DNA from: a virus
Length of the DNA stretch: 33,718 nucleotides
Direction: 5' to 3' (one strand)
Virus record (IMG/VR): IMGVR_UViG_3300037635_003602
Coordinates: 1-33,718 of that record
In this document: in pieces, positions 29,842-33,718 of the stretch
Position numbering within the stretch: the stretch's first letter is position 1
Layout: every line of letters starts with the position of its first letter
The notes under the pieces: generated by a model
What the model saw: only the letters and a program-made list of their open reading frames with translations
Told to the model about the DNA's origin: nothing
The model's database searches: none
Translations under genes and position numbers: made by a program

Positions 29842-31776
29842 ATGAATAAAGCGTACTTATCAAAATTAATTGAACAAGAGACAATTAATGTTAAGATTCA
29901 ATTAGTTAAAGAGCACATAGAGATAGCTCGAGAAGAGCATATTCGATTATTAGAAAATGCATTTACTGCCGATAAAGGAGTGCTATTATCAGAACAAACA
30001 GAAGAAGATAAAACCACGTGGCCAGAAAACACATTAAAGACTCAAGAATTTCTAAAAAACATACCTGGTACGTCGGAAGAAACTAGAGGTTCAAATTTAG
30101 TTGCGTATGATGTAACTGTAACTATACCAGCATCCGGCGAACGTAAAACATCTTATAAGAATTTATTTACATTTTATGAAGATGGGTCAGTATATGATTT
30201 TAATTTAATGGGTCGCTTTGGTTATAAATACGACGAAAGTAAAAAACTTATAACCATAATGTCAAAAAATCCTGCTGCTATTATTACTTTGGCAGACAGT
30301 AAACCATTAGCTACTATTGACGCATCTGGAAAGTTTACGAATTTAGCGTATGCAGAACAGCCAAAGAGTACGTTTGATAAGCCTAAAGAAATTCCATGGT
30401 TAGACACATTGCAAACAGTATTAGACTTTGCTGGTCTAATTCCTGTAATTGGAGATGCATTAGATCTTATTAATGCTGTTATATATTTCTGGCGAGACAA
30501 ATACTTCGAAGGATTTTTATCACTAATCGCCATAATACCAGTAGTTGGTAGCATTATATCATTGGGTGTTAAAGGCGCAATCAAAGGCGCAAAAGCTACA
30601 TTGTTTAGTAGCAAACTAATTAGTCGTTGGTGGCTTAAGGGTGAAACTAAAGCCGTTAAAGAATTTTGTGATTATCTAATGAAGAATGGTGTTTCAGCAA
30701 AAGATATTAGAGCAATGGCTAAGCAGTTTGGAAGTTTTGGTTCTATGATGAAAAATGCTGGTAAAGCTATTCCTGATATAGCTGGTGGTAAAAGCGTAGC
30801 AAAAGCCATGGATAATGCCGGTGGTTCATTTAGTGTATTCATGAAGGGGGCAGATAAAGCAGTAGACGCTGCAACAGCGGCTAAACAAGTAACAAAAGCA
30901 GCAGAGGAAAGCGCAAAAATATGGAAAACACCAAAGGCAGTAGCAAACTTCTTGACATTTAATTTATTACCTAAGATCAAGAAAATGCCATTTTTTCCAA
31001 CTAAACAGTTAGCTGCAATGGGAGCTAAAACCGAAGCACGATTTATTAAAAAGAGCGCACAAAGTCCTGAAAGATTGGCATACCTAGCTAAGTTTGGTGG
31101 CTCTAAACAAAGAAAGGTTGTAGTAGAAGAGTTTGCTGATTTATACAAAAAGTTTGGAGAACCTGGCGCCTCTTTTAGCAAGAAAAAAATTGGCCAAATT
31201 AACAAGGCAATGAATAGTACCCCAGAACTACAAAAAATGTGGAAAGACGGACGGGGTATAATCGATTGGGATAATATGTTACAATCTGCAACTAAAACTC
31301 AAGACTTTATGACGTCATTATCAAAATCAGATCCAAAGTTGTTTAAAGAGTTCGGGGAAACACTAACAAACCAGGCTGTTTCTAATAACAACATATTGTG
31401 GAACACATATAAAGAGTCTACCGCCAATAAGATTATATCGTCACAAACAGCAAATGTATTAAAAACATCATTTGCAAAAAATGTGGATTGGATATGGAAC
31501 GAAATGCAGATGGCTGGAGAGACATTAGGATTTGAAAGTTCAGAACATCTAGGCAAAGTTGGGATTGTTCCATTAACAAAATGGGCAGTTGCAAGTTCAA
31601 TGCCTGGAACATATGCAAGTATGCAGGCAACGCGCGATGGTATTGTTGGATTGGGTAAAGCAGCAAAAGACACATTAAATGTAGCAGCAAATGCATATGG
31701 AATTCAATTATCAGATATGGATGAGTATCCACCATTAGGTGCAGAACAATACACATATCAAAAAGGCGAAGAATAA
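29842..31776 (+). CDS. Probable virion-associated protein with pre-toxin-like hydrophobic module
   Basis: A 644-residue protein. Residues 1-45 form a charged helix and 85-170 a beta-rich domain (NLVAYDVTVTIPASG, FYEDGSVYDFNLMG). Residues 190-250 hold a hydrophobic module with duplicated turns, DFAGLIPVIGDALDLINAVI and FLSLIAIIPVVGSIISLG. This form (Ile-Pro-x-x-Gly-Asp, then Ile-Pro-x-x-Gly-Ser) is seen at the N-terminal border of many polymorphic toxins and also in large virion proteins of T4-like phages. The rest is helical and Lys/Ala-rich without known enzyme motifs. A role in DNA ejection or host-membrane passage is a reasonable inference. It precedes structural genes with a ribosome site (AGGAA). 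Confidence 0.6.
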   Translation: MNKAYLSKLIEQETINVKIQLVKEHIEIAREEHIRLLENAFTADKGVLLSEQTEEDKTTWPENTLKTQEFLKNIPGTSEETRGSNLVAYDVTVTIPASGERKTSYKNLFTFYEDGSVYDFNLMGRFGYKYDESKKLITIMSKNPAAIITLADSKPLATIDASGKFTNLAYAEQPKSTFDKPKEIPWLDTLQTVLDFAGLIPVIGDALDLINAVIYFWRDKYFEGFLSLIAIIPVVGSIISLGVKGAIKGAKATLFSSKLISRWWLKGETKAVKEFCDYLMKNGVSAKDIRAMAKQFGSFGSMMKNAGKAIPDIAGGKSVAKAMDNAGGSFSVFMKGADKAVDAATAAKQVTKAAEESAKIWKTPKAVANFLTFNLLPKIKKMPFFPTKQLAAMGAKTEARFIKKSAQSPERLAYLAKFGGSKQRKVVVEEFADLYKKFGEPGASFSKKKIGQINKAMNSTPELQKMWKDGRGIIDWDNMLQSATKTQDFMTSLSKSDPKLFKEFGETLTNQAVSNNNILWNTYKESTANKIISSQTANVLKTSFAKNVDWIWNEMQMAGETLGFESSEHLGKVGIVPLTKWAVASSMPGTYASMQATRDGIVGLGKAAKDTLNVAANAYGIQLSDMDEYPPLGAEQYTYQKGEE

Positions 31777-31778
31777 TC

Positions 31779-32996
31779 ATGTTAACCGAATATGAAACAC
31801 AGAGCACACTAAATCCTAAACTATGGGATGGAGATCAACTTAAGCCGGGGTTGAATGAAAAGTTTTTGCGTATTGCAGATGCATTTTATAAATTCCTAGA
31901 GTTACCAGAAACAGTAGAAGTGTTTGATGTTTTAATTATTGGTAGTAATGCTAACTATAATTGGACAGAATATTCTGATATTGATTTGCATGTAGTAATT
32001 AATTATCAAGCAGTAGGCAATAATCTGCACTTAGTTAAAAATTACTTGATGGCAAAGAAAAGCATATGGAACAATAATTATCCGTTAAAATTCAAAGGAA
32101 TGGATATTGAATTATATGCTCAAGATCAAAACGACCAATTGCATGCATCTGTAGGACAATATTCATTAATGACCAATGAATGGTTAAAACAACCCTCTGC
32201 CGATATCATATCAGTTGATGATGAACTTATTCAATCAAAAGCAGATCCTATAGAATATGAAATAGAAAAGTTAACAGATACAGATCCTAGATTAGAATCT
32301 AAACTAGAAAGTATATTAACACGTTTATATAAAATGCGACAAAATGGATTAGAAGCTGAGGGAGAATATTCAGTTGAAAATTTAGCATTCAAGAAAATAC
32401 GTAATTCTGGATTACTTGATCGTATTAAACAATTAAGTAAACAGATAACACTGAGTCAGCTACAAGTAGAACAAGTAGTAGAAGAACAGTATGATACCGT
32501 ATTAGACGAATTAGCAGCTCATATGACCAAACAAAAAATATTAGACGATGCTGGATGGCAACGGGTAATGAAATATACTAATGCTATTTCTGATCCACAA
32601 GGTCAGTTAAATCATCCTGGTAAATGCACAATGATACCTAGCGGAAACATAACAATGAACAATGTTCCGCATAAAGTTTTAGGCATTGATGATACGGGTA
32701 ACACAAAAATGATGCGTCCGGATAATGATTATGGATATCCAGGAGGTCAGGTATTTGAAATACCAGTTACTCCAGAGCAAAACACGTTGTTGAAAAAATT
32801 AAGAATTCGTCTTAGTGATATGAGTATAATGAAAGAACAAGATTTTGCTGGACCATTTGGCAAGGAACATGATTATGGAGACTACGGCGGCCCATGGGGA
32901 ACTGGTCATCATCATAAAACAGATTTAAAAAAAGGCCCGGGTAAGAATCCAATGGATAGTATCAGTGCCAATTGGCCAGTAACAGATAAATATTAA
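31779..32996 (+). CDS. Nucleotidyltransferase-domain protein in virion region
   Basis: A 405-residue protein. Residues 50-113 form a minimal Pol-beta-type nucleotidyltransferase: GSNANYNWTEYSDIDLHVV, with the GS signature at 55-56, Asp67 and Asp69 as metal ligands, and Asp109 in FKGMDIELY as the third carboxylate. All three acids are present, so it may be active. The middle (residues 150-260) is helical, and the C-terminal part (KCTMIPSGNITMNNVPHKV..., then Gly/Tyr/His-rich HDYGDYGGPWGTGHHH) seems unrelated. Substrate (protein, tRNA or nucleotide) is unknown. Two bases separate it from the 644-residue gene. Homologues occur next to T4-like tail genes. Confidence 0.7.
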   Translation: MLTEYETQSTLNPKLWDGDQLKPGLNEKFLRIADAFYKFLELPETVEVFDVLIIGSNANYNWTEYSDIDLHVVINYQAVGNNLHLVKNYLMAKKSIWNNNYPLKFKGMDIELYAQDQNDQLHASVGQYSLMTNEWLKQPSADIISVDDELIQSKADPIEYEIEKLTDTDPRLESKLESILTRLYKMRQNGLEAEGEYSVENLAFKKIRNSGLLDRIKQLSKQITLSQLQVEQVVEEQYDTVLDELAAHMTKQKILDDAGWQRVMKYTNAISDPQGQLNHPGKCTMIPSGNITMNNVPHKVLGIDDTGNTKMMRPDNDYGYPGGQVFEIPVTPEQNTLLKKLRIRLSDMSIMKEQDFAGPFGKEHDYGDYGGPWGTGHHHKTDLKKGPGKNPMDSISANWPVTDKY

Positions 32997-33004
32997 GGAT
33001 ATAT

Positions 33005-33196
33005 ATGGAGTCTAGAGGATTAGGAGACAGCATAAAAAAGATTACATCAGCAACACGATTAGACAAATTATCTGAACGTATCGCACAATTATTAGATGAA
33101 GATTGTGGTTGTGATAAACGCCAAGAATGGCTTAATGATAAAACTAAAAATTGGCCAATGTATAAAAAAGGAAAAGTAAATGGCAACAATAAGTAA
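33005..33196 (+). CDS. Small cysteine-containing protein (63 residues)
   Basis: A 63-residue basic protein beginning MESRGLGDSIKKITSATRLD with a DEDCGCDKRQEWLNDKTKNW centre. The CGC pair, followed by a KR-x-x-WLN helix, is seen in short phage proteins of tail regions. I know no function; metal binding by the two Cys is possible. Its frame overlaps the start of the next gene by 17 bases. There is no membrane span or signal peptide. Confidence 0.65.
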   Translation: MESRGLGDSIKKITSATRLDKLSERIAQLLDEDCGCDKRQEWLNDKTKNWPMYKKGKVNGNNK

Positions 33197-33718
33197 GACA
33201 GGTATACAAGACGGATTAACTAGTAAGGCAGAACACATAACTAGAATTATCGACGCACTAGACGGTACAGCTACCACAGAAGTTGTTGCAACTGGTTCAT
33301 TTACTGGTTCATTCGATGGAATTTATACAGGTACAGTTGTTAGTGCATCATATGCTGTAACTGCTTCGCATGCATTAAACGGAGGGGGAGGAGGAGCAGG
33401 AATATTTGCACAAACCGGATCATTTTATGCAACTACCAACGATTTACAAATAACCGGATCAGTTATCTTAAACGGACAAGTGTCCACAAAAGGCAATGCG
33501 CCCACTACTTTTAGTGGATCGAGAGGAGTTGTAATGCCTGCAATATTGTTAAGTAACGGCGCAGTAGTGAGTCAACAGCTTACTAGTTTACCATTCGGCG
33601 GATATATATTTGTTGATCTTAGTAGTACCAGTACCGTTACTTTAACACTCCCAACCGCAGCAGATTCGTATGCTGGATATGAATGGAATATTGGGGTATC
33701 TGCAAAGGGTGGTACTGG
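33180..33718 (+). CDS. Tail fibre/structural protein with GSFTGS/ASYA repeats, 3' end outside window
   Basis: ATG 33180 opens a frame that runs to the window edge (179 codons seen). After a leader MATISKTGIQDGLTSKAEHI the protein shows low-complexity Ser/Thr/Gly/Ala beta repeats: ATGSFTGSFDGIYTG, SASYAVTASHALNGGGGG, AQTGSFYATTNDLQITGS. A later part, YIFVDLSSTSTVTLTLPTAADSYAG, looks like a beta-helix or head-tip domain. Such ASYA/TGSF repeats are common in fibre or appendage proteins of marine and Bacteroidota phages. The A-rich GGAAAAGTAA leader gives the ribosome site. The end, chaperone and receptor-binding part are not seen. Confidence 0.7.
   Translation, partial: MATISKTGIQDGLTSKAEHITRIIDALDGTATTEVVATGSFTGSFDGIYTGTVVSASYAVTASHALNGGGGGAGIFAQTGSFYATTNDLQITGSVILNGQVSTKGNAPTTFSGSRGVVMPAILLSNGAVVSQQLTSLPFGGYIFVDLSSTSTVTLTLPTAADSYAGYEWNIGVSAKGGT

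Noticed and set aside
30222-31807. Long minus-strand frames of 124-177 codons opposite the 644-residue protein
   Set aside because: The + frame shows coherent domains and coupling with neighbours, while the reverse products are Leu/Ala/Pro-rich mirror translations with no start context.
1-33718. tRNA genes, integrase, transposase, or rho-independent terminators
   Set aside because: No cloverleaf-sized gaps, no recombinase motifs, and no GC-rich hairpin followed by a T-run was found by eye in the short gaps.

Overview
The window reads as a contiguous piece of a large, AT-rich, lytic tailed phage of the T4-like myovirus lineage. Every supported gene is on the + strand, and most neighbours overlap or lie within a few bases of each other. 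The diagnostic set is a family B DNA polymerase, a gp45-like sliding clamp, a gp44-like clamp-loader ATPase and a gp62-like small loader subunit, together with a GroES-like co-chaperonin, a dUTPase and a small thioredoxin. Three things suggest a marine Bacteroidota host, as inference only: two exported proteins with short N-terminal signal peptides, many start codons with A/T-rich leaders and no clear Shine-Dalgarno sequence, and the structural gene at the right edge with its ASYA/GSFTG-type sequence. No integrase, transposase, tRNA or CRISPR array was seen.

Layout. (1) 1-12852, replication and nucleotide/DNA modification: the 3' end of a queE-like gene, thioredoxin, GroES, a small membrane protein, DNA polymerase, a cytidylyltransferase, a QueD/PTPS-like protein, a glycosyltransferase, a DpdA-like DNA transglycosylase, clamp, dUTPase, clamp loader, a run of small genes, a Cas4-like PD-(D/E)XK nuclease and a SLOG-like protein. 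(2) 12882-25700, a 13-gene glycan island: nine confirmed or probable glycosyltransferases, two SDR sugar epimerase/dehydratases, a 2-hydroxyacid dehydrogenase, a CMP-sugar synthetase, a NeuB-type nonulosonate synthase and a class I methyltransferase overlap in subsets of these counts as itemised in the features. (3) 25738-29813, a lysis and envelope block: endolysin, holin-like protein, a predicted outer-membrane barrel, a membrane-anchored coiled coil, an exported thioredoxin-fold protein without its CxxC, a membrane-tethered GAF-like protein and a four-helix membrane protein. (4) 29842-33718, virion-related genes: a 644-residue protein with a pre-toxin-like hydrophobic module, a nucleotidyltransferase-domain protein, a small Cys-containing protein and the start of a tail-fibre-like protein.

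How the genes fit together. QueE makes the 7-deazaguanine precursor and a DpdA-type enzyme would exchange it into DNA, so the phage probably carries 7-deazaguanine-modified DNA that resists host restriction. The QueD-like gene and a glycosyltransferase overlap directly into dpdA. The glycan island appears able to make and activate a sialic-acid-like sugar and to transfer several sugars, either to the virion or to the host surface. The envelope block combines peptidoglycan lysis with proteins that would be placed in the host membranes and periplasm. It is the least explained part of the window.

There is no stretch over 300 bases without a gene. The few short intergenic gaps (10-55 bases) hold A/T-rich, promoter-like elements. 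All functional calls rest on motifs read by eye. No database search was run.
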